A DNA stretch of 64,000 nt, from assembly GCA_934675685.1 (NCBI GenBank), contig CAKURL010000001.1:43681-107680 (forward strand), given 5' to 3'. Under the pieces are notes generated by a model. That model was not told the origin of the DNA. It was given only the letters and a program-made list of their open reading frames with translations, and searched no databases. This document shows positions 41,739 to 50,762 of this stretch, in pieces (the stretch's first letter is position 1; each line of letters begins with the position of its first letter). A program made the position numbers and the translations under genes. The DNA is from an uncultured Candidatus Melainabacteria bacterium (GTDB lineage: Bacteria; Cyanobacteriota; Vampirovibrionia; Gastranaerophilales; Gastranaerophilaceae).

Positions 41739-42241
41739 TTCGAACTTACCGTTCCGTATAAAAAGACGTCTTCGGGGTTTTGAAGCTCATCATATAATTC
41801 AGAAATTGTCTTGTTAAAAATTGGGTGCACTAAATCTGCTTTAACTTCAAGCATTGGCACCAAAACAAAGGCTCTTTCGTGCATATAAGGGTGGGGGATT
41901 ATTAAATTTTTTGAATTTATGATTTGTTCGTCATACATCAAAATGTCAATGTCCAAAGTTCTTTCGGACCATTTTTTGAAAAGCTCTCTTTTTCTTCCAA
42001 GCTTTGCTTCAATATTTTGAAAAATAGACAATACTTCCTCTGGATCAAGCACGGTTTCTATTGCCATTGCAGCATTTATAAACCAAGGCTGGTTTTTATT
42101 TCCCCAAGGTTGAGTTTCATAAAAAGACGATGTTTTTAAAATTTTAATTCTATTATCTAAACTCAACATGCTGACTGCTTGTTGGATATTTGCTACTCTG
42201 TCGCCCAAATTCGAGCCTATAGATAAAAAAACTCTTGCCAT
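41735..42241 (-). CDS. folK: 6-hydroxymethyl-7,8-dihydropterin pyrophosphokinase FolK
   Basis: The 168 residues match HPPK: VFLSIGSNLGDRVANIQQAV, SSFYETQPWGNKNQPWFINAA and RTLDIDILMYDEQIINSKNLIIPHPYMHERAFVLVPM, all in order. It transfers pyrophosphate from ATP to the pterin in folate synthesis. It starts the folK-BaiN-like-lpdA-lipA-MNT operon; AAAGGA precedes the ATG. Confidence 0.97.
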   Translation of the reverse strand: MARVFLSIGSNLGDRVANIQQAVSMLSLDNRIKILKTSSFYETQPWGNKNQPWFINAAMAIETVLDPEEVLSIFQNIEAKLGRKRELFKKWSERTLDIDILMYDEQIINSKNLIIPHPYMHERAFVLVPMLEVKADLVHPIFNKTISELYDELQNPEDVFLYGTVSSK

Positions 42242-42261
42242 TCATTTGTCCTTTGTTACAT

Positions 42262-42290
42262 TTAACATTTTATTATTCTTTTGATATAAT
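42262..42290 (+). promoter_or_regulatory. Promoter of ftsH
   Basis: TTAACA (42262-42267), a 17-bp spacer and TGATATAAT (TATAAT 42285-42290). The -10 lies inside a perfect palindrome TTGATAT-A-ATATCAA (42281-42295), a possible operator. Confidence 0.6.
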
Positions 42291-42339
42291 ATCAATATAT
42301 TAAAATCAAGAGAATATATTATTTTTTATGAGGAGTTTT

Positions 42340-44238
42340 ATGAATAAAAATCAATCGACAGGGATTATAATAATCGTTGCAATTATTTTAATCGCCCTTT
42401 TATCAATTGCTTTTGAAGGCCCCGCTACATCGACTAGCGAGATTTCATACAGCCAATTTTTAAACAAAGTGAAAATGCACACAATAGAAAGTGTAGTGAT
42501 TTCAAATGATGCTTTAATTGCGTCTCCAAAAGACGAAGAAAATGGCCAAGAAAAGCCAAAAGCAACCCAAACACAAAAGCAAAGCCCTCTTTTAAACGCA
42601 GGGTTGAGTGCGCAAGCTCCAAAATTGCAATATAAAGTCGAAATTCCTCAAAACGACCAAGAATTATATGATATTTTAAAAGATAACAATGTCGAAATCA
42701 ACATCAAAAAGCCTCAAGATGGCTCTTGGATGAGCGTTATAGGCTCCGTTATCATTCCTGTTATATTTATCGTCATAATGATTATTCTGATTTTAAAAGG
42801 AATATCCCAAACAGGTTCTTCTGCATTGAACTTTGGAAAATCTAAAGCAAAAATGCTTGCAGACGACAAAATCAAAATCACATTCAAAGATGTCGCAGGG
42901 ATTGACGAAGAAAGACAAGAATTAGAAGAAATCGTAGATTTCTTAAAAAATAGCGAAAAATATACAAAACTAGGGGCAAAAATCCCAAAAGGCGTGCTTT
43001 TAGTAGGCGCCCCTGGTACAGGTAAAACCCTTATGGCTAAAGCTGTTGCGGGCGAAGCTGGCGTTCCATTTTTCTCTATATCTGGTTCAGATTTTGTTGA
43101 GATGTTCGTGGGCGTGGGCGCTTCTCGTGTTCGCGATTTATTTGAACAAGCAAAAAAACACCAACCATGTATGATTTTCATAGATGAAATAGACGCAGTA
43201 GGCCGCCAAAGAGGGGCCGGCATGGGCGGAGGTCACGACGAAAGAGAACAAACTTTAAATCAATTGTTAGTCGAAATGGACGGCTTTGACGAAAACACAA
43301 ATATCATCGTAATCGCCGCAACAAACCGCCCAGATATCCTAGACAGCGCTCTTTTGCGCCCAGGAAGATTTGATAGACAAATCTATGTAAATGAACCAGA
43401 CGTCAAAGGAAGAGAAGAAATTCTTCAAGTCCATGCAAAAAACAAAAAACTCGCTCCAGATGTAGATTTAAAAGTCTTAGCAAAAAGAGTTCCTGGCTTC
43501 ACAGGCGCAGACTTAAAAAACCTTTTAAACGAAGCAGCACTTTTAGCCGCAAGAAACAACGAAGAAGCAATCACGATGAAAGACGTTGATAAATCAATCG
43601 ATAGAGTAATCGCAGGGATTGAAAAGAAATCTACAGTTTTAACTCAAGAAGACAAAGAAAGAACAAGCTACCACGAAGCCGGCCATGCTGTGATTTTAAA
43701 ATTATTAGAAGACTGCGAAGAAGTTCAAAAAATCTCAATTATTCCAAGAGGGCGCGCATTAGGCCTAACTTGGTACACTCCAAAAGACGACTCTAAGCAC
43801 CAAACAAAAAGAAAACTTCTAGCGCACATCACAGACCTTCTTGGAGGCAGAGTTGCAGAAGAATTGGTTTATGGAGACAATATCTCAGCAGGCGCTTCAA
43901 ACGACATTCAAAGAGCAACAAAAATAGCAAGAAAAATGGTTTCTCAATGGGGTATGTCAGACAAAATGGGCTCAATGGCTTATGGAGAGCCACAAGAACA
44001 CGTCTTTATGGGAAGAGACTTCGGCCAAACAAAAGATTATTCTGACGCAGTCGCTTTTGAATTAGACAAGGAAGTTAAAAGAATAATTGACGAAAAATAT
44101 GCTTTTGCAAAAGAAATCTTGACTCAAAATAGAGACATCTTAAACGAGCTTGCAAATGCGCTTTTAGAGCATGAAACGGTGAGCGCAGACGAATTTGACG
44201 AACTTGTAGAAAAAGTGAAAGCAAGAAGAAGCGCATAA
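42340..44238 (+). CDS. ftsH: ATP-dependent zinc metalloprotease FtsH
   Basis: The 632-residue protein begins at MNKNQ: the earlier ATG at 42328 is part of the ATGAGGAG ribosome site. It has two membrane helices (IIIIVAIILIALLSIAF and VIIPVIFIVIMIILILKG), an AAA+ domain with Walker A GAPGTGKT, Walker B IDEIDAVG, SRH with ATNRPDILDSALLRPGRFDRQ, and zinc site HEAGH. It degrades membrane proteins and unfolded proteins at the cytoplasmic membrane. A terminator separates it from a MerR-like gene. Confidence 0.98.
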   Translation: MNKNQSTGIIIIVAIILIALLSIAFEGPATSTSEISYSQFLNKVKMHTIESVVISNDALIASPKDEENGQEKPKATQTQKQSPLLNAGLSAQAPKLQYKVEIPQNDQELYDILKDNNVEINIKKPQDGSWMSVIGSVIIPVIFIVIMIILILKGISQTGSSALNFGKSKAKMLADDKIKITFKDVAGIDEERQELEEIVDFLKNSEKYTKLGAKIPKGVLLVGAPGTGKTLMAKAVAGEAGVPFFSISGSDFVEMFVGVGASRVRDLFEQAKKHQPCMIFIDEIDAVGRQRGAGMGGGHDEREQTLNQLLVEMDGFDENTNIIVIAATNRPDILDSALLRPGRFDRQIYVNEPDVKGREEILQVHAKNKKLAPDVDLKVLAKRVPGFTGADLKNLLNEAALLAARNNEEAITMKDVDKSIDRVIAGIEKKSTVLTQEDKERTSYHEAGHAVILKLLEDCEEVQKISIIPRGRALGLTWYTPKDDSKHQTKRKLLAHITDLLGGRVAEELVYGDNISAGASNDIQRATKIARKMVSQWGMSDKMGSMAYGEPQEHVFMGRDFGQTKDYSDAVAFELDKEVKRIIDEKYAFAKEILTQNRDILNELANALLEHETVSADEFDELVEKVKARRSA

Positions 44239-44256
44239 GAAATTAATAGAATAAAC

Positions 44257-44290
44257 AAAAATGCCGAGTTAAGTTCAACTCGGCATTTTA
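44257..44290. terminator. Bidirectional terminator between ftsH and the MerR-like gene
   Basis: ATGCCGAGTT / AACTCGGCAT (44261-44270, 44277-44286), extended by AAA/TTT, with a 6-base loop; A and T runs on both sides. Confidence 0.9.
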
Positions 44291-44313
44291 ATATTTAAAA
44301 AATTAAACTGCTA

Positions 44314-44703
44314 TTATTTTGCTTTTGGCTTTCTGCCTCTGCTAGAAGTTCTTTTGTAGTTTTCTTCTTGAGCTTCTTCTCCAATATTTGCTTTTTTCGC
44401 AATATCTTTGATGTAGTCTAAATAATCTTTAGGGTCAATTTTAGACTCATTCAAAATAGCATAAATGATTTTAACTGCAGCGAGATTTAAAGCTAAATTT
44501 CTTGTCAAAAACGTGATTGTTTTTGCTTTTTCCAAATCGTCTAAGCTGTAGTTTCTTCTGTTTTTTTCTGTTCTCTCTGGGCGCAGAATTCCTTCTTCGT
44601 CATAAATACGAAGAGTTCTAGGGTGCACTTGAAGCGCTCTTGCGATTGCGCCGATTGGCAATATTGCCAAACTTGTTTGAGAATCATTCTTTTTTTGACT
44701 CAT
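44314..44703 (-). CDS. MerR-family regulator, HspR-like
   Basis: The 129-residue protein has an N-terminal winged HTH IGAIARALQVHPRTLRIYDEEGILRP...NRRNYSLDDLEK, the MerR pattern closest to HspR. Its C-terminus is basic (SSRGRKPKAK). HspR represses heat-shock genes. It is convergent with ftsH and upstream of nothing on its strand except the rimO pair; a link to FtsH-related stress is plausible but inferred. Distinct from metal-sensing MerR since no C-terminal cysteines are seen. Confidence 0.85.
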   Translation of the reverse strand: MSQKKNDSQTSLAILPIGAIARALQVHPRTLRIYDEEGILRPERTEKNRRNYSLDDLEKAKTITFLTRNLALNLAAVKIIYAILNESKIDPKDYLDYIKDIAKKANIGEEAQEENYKRTSSRGRKPKAK

Positions 44704-44739
44704 ATTCTCTACTTCCTTTTCTATTGATTTATAAAGAAA

Positions 44740-46041
44740 CTATATTTTTCCATACATATCGTAAGCACTGACTTTTTCAATCAAGACGTCCACGATGTCG
44801 CCAGGGGCAAAATATTCTTTAGTCTTTGCATAAACAAGCCCGTCGATTTCAGGCGCATCTTTAAAGCTTCTAAGGACAATCTTGTTGTTAGGTCTGATTT
44901 CCTCAACAATGCAAGGAACTTTTTTTCCTATGTAAGATTGGTTGATTTCTAAAGATATTTCTTTTTGAAGCGCCATAAGCTTGCGTTTTCTTTGGTTTTT
45001 AACAGATTGCTTAATTTGTGGTTTTAAGTCATAAGCATAGGTGCCTTTTTCTCTTGAATAAGCAAAAACACCAACTCTGTCAAATTTTGTATCTTTCACA
45101 AAATCATAGAGATTTTGGAATTCTTCTTCTGTTTCCATAGGATATCCCACAATGAAAGTTGTTCTAATAGAAACATTTTTAATTCTTTGTCTGATTTTTT
45201 TGATGAATTCTCGATAATCTATCGCAGGGCGTTTCATACGCTTCAAGACATTGATATCACTATGTTGCAGAGGAATATCAATGTATTTTACAACTTTATC
45301 GCAATTGTTTATCGTATCCATCAATTCTTCGTCAAAATTAGTCGGATAAGCGTACATTAGCCTAATCCAGCTAAGTTCTTCGATTTTATTTAATTCTTTA
45401 ATTAAAGAAGAAAGCATTGGCTTTTTATATAAATCAAGCCCATAGCTTGTTGTATCCTGCGCAATCAAGATAATTTCTTGGACACCTTTTTTCGCAAGTT
45501 CGCGCGCTTCTTCTATGATATTTTCCATTTTTCTTGATTTATAGCTGCCTCGAAGCTTTGGAATTATACAATAGCCGCAATTATAATAGCAGCCTTCCGC
45601 GATTTTTATATAGCTTGAAGAGCCGACTGTGATTTGCTCCCTTTTAATGTCTTCTCTATAGCAATAGTTTTCTTCAGAAGAAATGGAAGAAAAATCTTTG
45701 TTTTCGATTGCTTGAATGATATTATCATAATTTGAAACGCCAACAAAATTAGTGATTTCAGGCAACAAATCTTTTAGCTCGTCTTTGTGCTTTTGAACAA
45801 GACAGCCTGTTAAAATTATCCTTTTTCCTTTATTTATCATATCCATGATAGCTTTGACGCTTTCTTTTTCAGCATCACAAATAAAAGAACAAGTGTTTAT
45901 TATGACAGTTTTGACGTCATCTGAATCCGGATCAAGCGTATATTCGTAGCCATTTTTAACAAGAAGCCCAAGCATAAGCTCCATGTCAATCAGGTTTTTG
46001 GCACAGCCAAATTGCAGAATTCCGATTTTTTCTTTTTTCAT
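44740..46041 (-). CDS. rimO: Ribosomal protein S12 methylthiotransferase RimO
   Basis: The 433-residue protein has the UPF0004 cluster (GCAKNLIDME, INTCSFI, LTGC) and the radical-SAM motif in IAEGCYYNCGYCIIPKLRG, plus a TRAM domain at the end (APGDIVDVLIEKV). The GCAKNLIDxE wording is typical of RimO rather than MiaB. It adds methylthio to an S12 aspartate. Its start overlaps the GT-C gene's end by 4 bases (46038-46041). Confidence 0.93.
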   Translation of the reverse strand: MKKEKIGILQFGCAKNLIDMELMLGLLVKNGYEYTLDPDSDDVKTVIINTCSFICDAEKESVKAIMDMINKGKRIILTGCLVQKHKDELKDLLPEITNFVGVSNYDNIIQAIENKDFSSISSEENYCYREDIKREQITVGSSSYIKIAEGCYYNCGYCIIPKLRGSYKSRKMENIIEEARELAKKGVQEIILIAQDTTSYGLDLYKKPMLSSLIKELNKIEELSWIRLMYAYPTNFDEELMDTINNCDKVVKYIDIPLQHSDINVLKRMKRPAIDYREFIKKIRQRIKNVSIRTTFIVGYPMETEEEFQNLYDFVKDTKFDRVGVFAYSREKGTYAYDLKPQIKQSVKNQRKRKLMALQKEISLEINQSYIGKKVPCIVEEIRPNNKIVLRSFKDAPEIDGLVYAKTKEYFAPGDIVDVLIEKVSAYDMYGKI

Positions 46042-47633
46042 TTTTTCTTTCTTTTAAAGATTAAAATCTTTTTTTCTTCTTCAATTATACCAACTCTTGA
46101 ATAATTTTCCATAATATATGTACAAAAATTAATTGCATAATCGTAACAAATTGTTTCGGCGCCGTATTCGCGCGTGTTTCGAGGGTAAAAAATTATGTAA
46201 TTTGGTTCATATTTCGAAACATCTCTAATTATTCTATCTTCCGAAAATGTTTCAAAATCTAAAGGTGTAAAGGTGGAATAATAGTACGGGTAAGGCTTTT
46301 CAAAAATAAAATTGAAAATTAGCCCTTCAGGTACAACAAGAAAAGTGTCATCTTTTTTTAAACTTTTATTTAAAAATTCAAATAAAAGTTTATTCCCATC
46401 GTTTTTAGATAAATAAAGTGTACCTTTTTTATTATTTTCTAGAATTTTATTTTGCATAATAAAATTTTGAATATTGAAGAAATTCAAAAATAAAATAACG
46501 ACAAGACTTACCCCAAAAAGCCATTTTTTCAAAGAAAAAGGGAAGATTTTTTTGTAAAAAACATAAATTGCAAAAAAGACTAAAATAAAGCCAAAATTAG
46601 AATAATTAAACGTATTTATGCAAAAAATTGCTTTTAAATTTAATAAAATAGTAAAAATCAAAAGTAGAATATCTTTTTCTTTTAATTTTTTCTTTTTAAA
46701 AATCAGAAAAATTAAAGGATATAGAAGAAATAAAATCGCGAGGTTTGTAGCCTTTGAGACAAAAAACAAAGCGCAAAAAAAGAAAAAAGAAAATATGCTA
46801 AAAGCCTTAAAACCCTTTTTAAAAAGAAGATAAGACACAAAAAGCGCCAAAGCCAAAAACAAAAGCATTTTTAAATTAAAAATATAATATTCTTTATTAA
46901 AATAAACACCAACGTGAAAATAAAAAGTCTTTATCGCATTTGTATTTACCATCTTTTTTAAATAAAAAAGATTATTTGAAAAATCAGCCAAAGTTACTTT
47001 ATTTAAAACAAAATAAAAAGAATTTAAAATAGGAAAAATTAAAGCATATAAAGCATTTTTTATTGAAAAATTTTTCTTTAAAAGTTGAAAAATAAAAATC
47101 GAAAACAAAAGTATCGCCCCAAGTTCGATTTTATTTATCAAAACAAAGCCTAAAAAGAAAAATCCAAGAGCGCTTTTCTTTTTCAAAAAACAAAGATAAG
47201 AAAGATAAGCGCCAAAATAGCCCCAAAGAGTTGAAAAAGAATATGGGGTCGAAAAAGAAAAAGTTGCAGTAGAAAAAATATTCACACTAACAAAACAAAA
47301 AGAAAATAAAACCGTTTCTTTGATGTTTAAATAGCTTCTTGAAATAAAATAAAAAGTTATCAAAAAAAGAAAACTTATCAAATTTGCTTCTAAAAACAAA
47401 AGGTTGAAATTTACACCAAATATTTTAAATATTAAAGAATTTAAAATATAGCCAAAACTTCCATAAATCAAGAAAATGTCTTTTACAAGAACGCTTCCGG
47501 ATAACATTTTATATGGAATATAAGCTTCTCTTGAAAAATCTATTATAGGATTTGCGCATTTTGCAAAGAAAAAAATCGAAAATACCAAAAAAATCCCAAC
47601 AAACAAAATCAAAGGTTTAATTTCTTTTCTCAT
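46038..47633 (-). CDS. GT-C-type membrane glycosyltransferase-like protein
   Basis: The 531-residue protein has at least ten membrane helices and a soluble C-terminal part. The first loop contains IIDFSREAYIPYKMLSGSVLVKDIF, the DxxRE(A/L)..P..(ML)..G..(L).(K)DIF pattern of GT-C enzymes that use polyprenyl-phosphate sugar donors. It would decorate an extracytoplasmic lipid, glycan or protein. The sequence is K/F/I-rich, unlike its neighbours. It is followed by rimO (4-base overlap). Substrate unknown. Confidence 0.75.
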   Translation of the reverse strand: MRKEIKPLILFVGIFLVFSIFFFAKCANPIIDFSREAYIPYKMLSGSVLVKDIFLIYGSFGYILNSLIFKIFGVNFNLLFLEANLISFLFLITFYFISRSYLNIKETVLFSFCFVSVNIFSTATFSFSTPYSFSTLWGYFGAYLSYLCFLKKKSALGFFFLGFVLINKIELGAILLFSIFIFQLLKKNFSIKNALYALIFPILNSFYFVLNKVTLADFSNNLFYLKKMVNTNAIKTFYFHVGVYFNKEYYIFNLKMLLFLALALFVSYLLFKKGFKAFSIFSFFFFCALFFVSKATNLAILFLLYPLIFLIFKKKKLKEKDILLLIFTILLNLKAIFCINTFNYSNFGFILVFFAIYVFYKKIFPFSLKKWLFGVSLVVILFLNFFNIQNFIMQNKILENNKKGTLYLSKNDGNKLLFEFLNKSLKKDDTFLVVPEGLIFNFIFEKPYPYYYSTFTPLDFETFSEDRIIRDVSKYEPNYIIFYPRNTREYGAETICYDYAINFCTYIMENYSRVGIIEEEKKILIFKRKKK

Positions 47634-47683
47634 TTGATTTTTATAGCAAAAATTTATTATTTTAGCAATTTTTTTAAAGAAAA

Positions 47684-47699
47684 ATACTTTATATATATA
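47684..47699 (+). promoter_or_regulatory. Shared box ATACTTTATATATAT, copy 1
   Basis: This box, 26 bases before the ATG at 47725, is repeated exactly (15 bp) at 54763-54777 before another lineage-style gene. A possible promoter element. Confidence 0.4.
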
Positions 47700-47724
47700 A
47701 CAAATATATTAAGAGGGGAACAAA

Positions 47725-48573
47725 ATGCTATCAAGCTTATCTTCTGAAAGATCTGCCAATTTTGGCGCAAATAAAGTCTTAGGGACAAATAATTTAACAT
47801 ATAACATAAAATATGGAAACTATAACACAAGAAAAGGTGATGGTTTTTATTCTCAAGCTTCAAGAAAAGAGCGCCAAAGAAAAAGAGATATGAGCGCTAT
47901 TTTAAAGACAATAGTGACCATTGCAGGAATTGCAGGAGTTAGCTTTTTGGCTGCCAAATTTGTTCCTTGGGGCAAAGTGAAAAATGCAATTGATAAAGCA
48001 AAGCCCGAAGTTAAAAATTTCTTTAAATCTACAAAAGAAAAAGCTTCAAAAGCAAAAGATAGCGCAAAAGCTAAACTTGGCGAAATAAATGAAACTATGA
48101 AGAAAAAAAGAGAAGCGCTAAGTGCACAAAATGCTGCTAAAAAAGAAGCGAAAAAAACAGCAAAAGCAGCAGCCAAAGGAACAGAAGGCAAAATGACCTT
48201 TGAAAAAATGTTTGGAAAAAAAGATAAAGCAAAAGCTCCTACAACAGAAGGTGCTGAAGGCTTTAAAATCACCCCTGAAACAGCTTCAAAAGGAACGGCA
48301 GAAAAAATTTCAGAAATCACTCCAGAAGTAGCAGCAGAAGGAGCTTCAAAGCCAGAAGGAAGAAAACTTCATAGCCCATTTGAAGCAAAAGGCGAAAGCG
48401 AAACCCCTTTAGACGATTTAGACGATTTCGATGGAGATTATGGCGATTTCGACGATTATGACGACGAAAATAAAGGCTTCTTTGGGCCAATAAAAGACAC
48501 ACTTAAGGATTTCTTTGGCTGGATTACCCAAGGCGACGCATACTTTGACAAGAAATATGGCGGCGACGATTAA
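47725..48573 (+). CDS. Membrane-anchored K/A-rich, acidic-tailed protein of unknown function
   Basis: The 282-residue protein opens with LSSLSSERSANFGANK (the early FxG-type motif) and a basic stretch RKERQRKRD, followed by one hydrophobic helix (ILKTIVTIAGIAGVSFLAAKFV, ~59-80). The middle is lysine/alanine-rich and helical (AKAKLGEINETMKKKREALSAQNAAKKEAKK); the tail is acidic (DDLDDFDGDYGDFDDYDDEN). Such charge layout suggests a filamentous or surface-exposed structural role. SD AGAGGGG. Not recognised in any family. Confidence 0.7.
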   Translation: MLSSLSSERSANFGANKVLGTNNLTYNIKYGNYNTRKGDGFYSQASRKERQRKRDMSAILKTIVTIAGIAGVSFLAAKFVPWGKVKNAIDKAKPEVKNFFKSTKEKASKAKDSAKAKLGEINETMKKKREALSAQNAAKKEAKKTAKAAAKGTEGKMTFEKMFGKKDKAKAPTTEGAEGFKITPETASKGTAEKISEITPEVAAEGASKPEGRKLHSPFEAKGESETPLDDLDDFDGDYGDFDDYDDENKGFFGPIKDTLKDFFGWITQGDAYFDKKYGGDD

Positions 48574-48600
48574 TTCGAAAAATAAATAAAATATAAATTA

Positions 48601-48646
48601 AAAAGTATAGTAAAAAGCAAAATTAATTTGGCTTAACTATACTTTT
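48601..48646. terminator. Terminator hairpin at the end of uvrB
   Basis: AAAAGTATAGT (48601-48611) and ACTATACTTTT (48636-48646) form an 11-bp stem enclosing the uvrB stop (48623); AT-rich flanks serve both strands. Confidence 0.6.
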
Positions 48647-50617
48647 CAATTTTTTGATTTCATCTCTTAATTGAATTGCTTTTTCAAAATCAAGTTTTTT
48701 TGCAGCTTCTTGCATATCAGATTCCATTTTTTTAATTAATTTTGGAATGTCTTTAATGTCTGCTTTTGCTTCGACTAAAGTTTGTGCCACGATGTCTTCT
48801 GTGCTTCTATATCCTTGAACCAAAGAAAGAAGATTATTTTCGACTTTTTTAATAATAGTTTTTGGTACAATATTATTTTTTTTGTTATATTCTTCTTGAA
48901 TTTTTCTTCTTCTTTTTGTTTCTTCAAGCGCTATTTGCATAGAATCAGTTATTTTATCTGCATACATAATAACTTTTCCGTTTGCGTTTCTAGCACTTCT
49001 TCCTATTGTCTGAATTAAAGATGTCTCGCACCTCAAAAAGCCTTCTTTATCAGCGTCCATTATAGCAACCAAAGAGACTTCTGGAATATCCAGACCTTCT
49101 CTTAAAAGATTTACGCCCACCAAAATATCAAACTCCCCAAGGCGTAAGTCTCTTAATATCTCCACGCGCTCTAAAGACTTAACTTCGCTATGCAAATATC
49201 TTACTTTTAAATTTTTCCCTTGAAGATATTGTGTGAGCTCCTCTGCCATTTTTTTAGTCAAAGTCGTAATTAAAACGCGCTCTTTTTTTTCTGTCACGAT
49301 TTTTATTTCTTCAATTAAATCGTCGATTTGTCCTTGCGTTTTTCTAACAGAAATATTTGGGTCTAAAAGCCCTGTTGGGCGAATAATTTGTTCGACTATT
49401 TGAGAAGATTCTTTCTTTTCAAATTCAGCAGGGGTTGCGCTTATAAAAATCTTTTGATTAATTTTTGAATAGAATTCATCAAAAGTTAATGGGCGATTAT
49501 CCTTGGCGCAAGGCAATCTAAACCCAAAGTCAACAAGAACATCTTTTCTTGCACTATCTCCAAAATACATTCCTTTTAGCTGCGGAATTGTGACGTGGGA
49601 TTCATCTATCACAACCAAAAAATCATCAGAGAAATAATCAAGCAAAGTCGCAGGTGGCGTCCCCGGGGCCCTTCTTTCGATTATTCTTGAATAGTTTTCA
49701 ATTCCAGAGCAATAGCCCATTTCTTTTATCATTTCAATGTCGTAATTCACCCTTTGAGAAAGTCTTTGGGCTTCTACAATTTTGTTTTGAGAATTCAATT
49801 CCGCAAGGCGATTATTTAGCTCTTGCCTGATTAAAGAAATCGTTTCATCTGTTTCTTCGTCATAAGAAAGATAGTGAACCGCAGGATAAATAACAATTTC
49901 AGAAGGTTTCTCTATGACTTCGCCTGTAAGATAATCAATTCTTGTGATTGATTCAATTTCGTCTCCAAAAAAAGAAATTCTATTTATGACTTTTTCAAAA
50001 CTTGGCATGATTTCAATAACATCACCCCGCGCTCTAAATGTTGAGCGCTTCAATTCAACATCGTTTCTTTCGTAATGCACGCCTGTGAGATATGTCAACA
50101 AATCTTTTCTTGTGATTTCTTGGCCCACGACAAGGGTAACTGTTCCTCTAAAATAGTTTTCAGGCAAACCCAAACCATAAATACAGCTTACAGAGGCCAC
50201 AATAATTACATCATCTCTTTCATACAAGCTTCTTGTTGTGTTGTGGCGAAGCCTGTCAATTTCGTCGTTTATTGTGGCAGATTTTTCTATATATGTATCT
50301 GTCCTTGGAATATAAGCTTCTGGCTGATAATAATCATAATAAGAAATAAAATATTCAACAGCATTGTTTGGAAAAAGCTCTTTAAATTCGTTATATAATT
50401 GAGCAGCTAAAGTTTTATTGTGGGCAATTACTAATGTCGGCTTTTGAAAATTTTGAATTACGTTTGCAATAGTAAAAGTCTTTCCGGACCCCGTCACCCC
50501 AAGAAGAGTCTGAGAAGCCAAGCCTTTGTTTAGACCTTCCGTTAGTTCTTTAATCGCTTTTGGCTGGTCTCCCGAGGGGCGCATATTTGAAACTATTTGA
50601 AATTTGTTGTGTTTCAT
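48623..50617 (-). CDS. uvrB: Excinuclease ABC subunit B UvrB
   Basis: The 664-residue protein (start MKHNKF) shows GVTGSGKTFTIANVI (Walker A), YYDYYQPEAYIPRTDTYIEK (beta-hairpin), ISATPAEFE, GLDIPEVSLVAIMDADKEGFLR and the C-terminal UVR domain (MESDMQEAAKKLDFEKAIQLRDEI). It verifies DNA damage and hands over to UvrC. Six bases before this ATG ends a TATTAT box, without ribosome site, so it may be leaderless. A TTG start six codons earlier is less likely. Confidence 0.96.
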   Translation of the reverse strand: MKHNKFQIVSNMRPSGDQPKAIKELTEGLNKGLASQTLLGVTGSGKTFTIANVIQNFQKPTLVIAHNKTLAAQLYNEFKELFPNNAVEYFISYYDYYQPEAYIPRTDTYIEKSATINDEIDRLRHNTTRSLYERDDVIIVASVSCIYGLGLPENYFRGTVTLVVGQEITRKDLLTYLTGVHYERNDVELKRSTFRARGDVIEIMPSFEKVINRISFFGDEIESITRIDYLTGEVIEKPSEIVIYPAVHYLSYDEETDETISLIRQELNNRLAELNSQNKIVEAQRLSQRVNYDIEMIKEMGYCSGIENYSRIIERRAPGTPPATLLDYFSDDFLVVIDESHVTIPQLKGMYFGDSARKDVLVDFGFRLPCAKDNRPLTFDEFYSKINQKIFISATPAEFEKKESSQIVEQIIRPTGLLDPNISVRKTQGQIDDLIEEIKIVTEKKERVLITTLTKKMAEELTQYLQGKNLKVRYLHSEVKSLERVEILRDLRLGEFDILVGVNLLREGLDIPEVSLVAIMDADKEGFLRCETSLIQTIGRSARNANGKVIMYADKITDSMQIALEETKRRRKIQEEYNKKNNIVPKTIIKKVENNLLSLVQGYRSTEDIVAQTLVEAKADIKDIPKLIKKMESDMQEAAKKLDFEKAIQLRDEIKKLKSIVKPN

Positions 50618-50623
50618 AATACA

Positions 50624-50629
50624 ATAATA
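50624..50629 (-). promoter_or_regulatory. -10 box of uvrB, leaderless arrangement
   Basis: TATTAT on the minus strand ends 6 bases before the ATG at 50617, matching the spacing at 9489, 13170 and 36814. Confidence 0.45.
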
Positions 50630-50762
50630 TCCCAAATTTAAATTTATTCCACACGCAAAAAATATTTAAAAAATATATAAAGAAGCTTTACATTCTTAAC
50701 AATTCACGCAATTTTTCAAATTAAAATGTTTTTATTATTCTGTAACACGGGAGATAATTAAA

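Noticed and set aside
42281..42295. FNR-type site (TTGAT-N4-ATCAA) at ftsH
   Set aside because: The palindrome TTGATATAATATCAA has an N5 core and overlaps the -10 box, so the symmetry may come from the promoter itself; no FNR gene is in the window.
42714..43223. 169-residue minus-strand frame inside ftsH
   Set aside because: Lies antisense to the AAA+ domain, and no conserved motif is seen.
47853..48320. 155-residue minus-strand frame inside the K/A-rich gene, hydrophobic A/F/S sequence
   Set aside because: A mirror of AAA/GCA-rich codons on the other strand; such repeats give false hydrophobic frames. No ribosome site.
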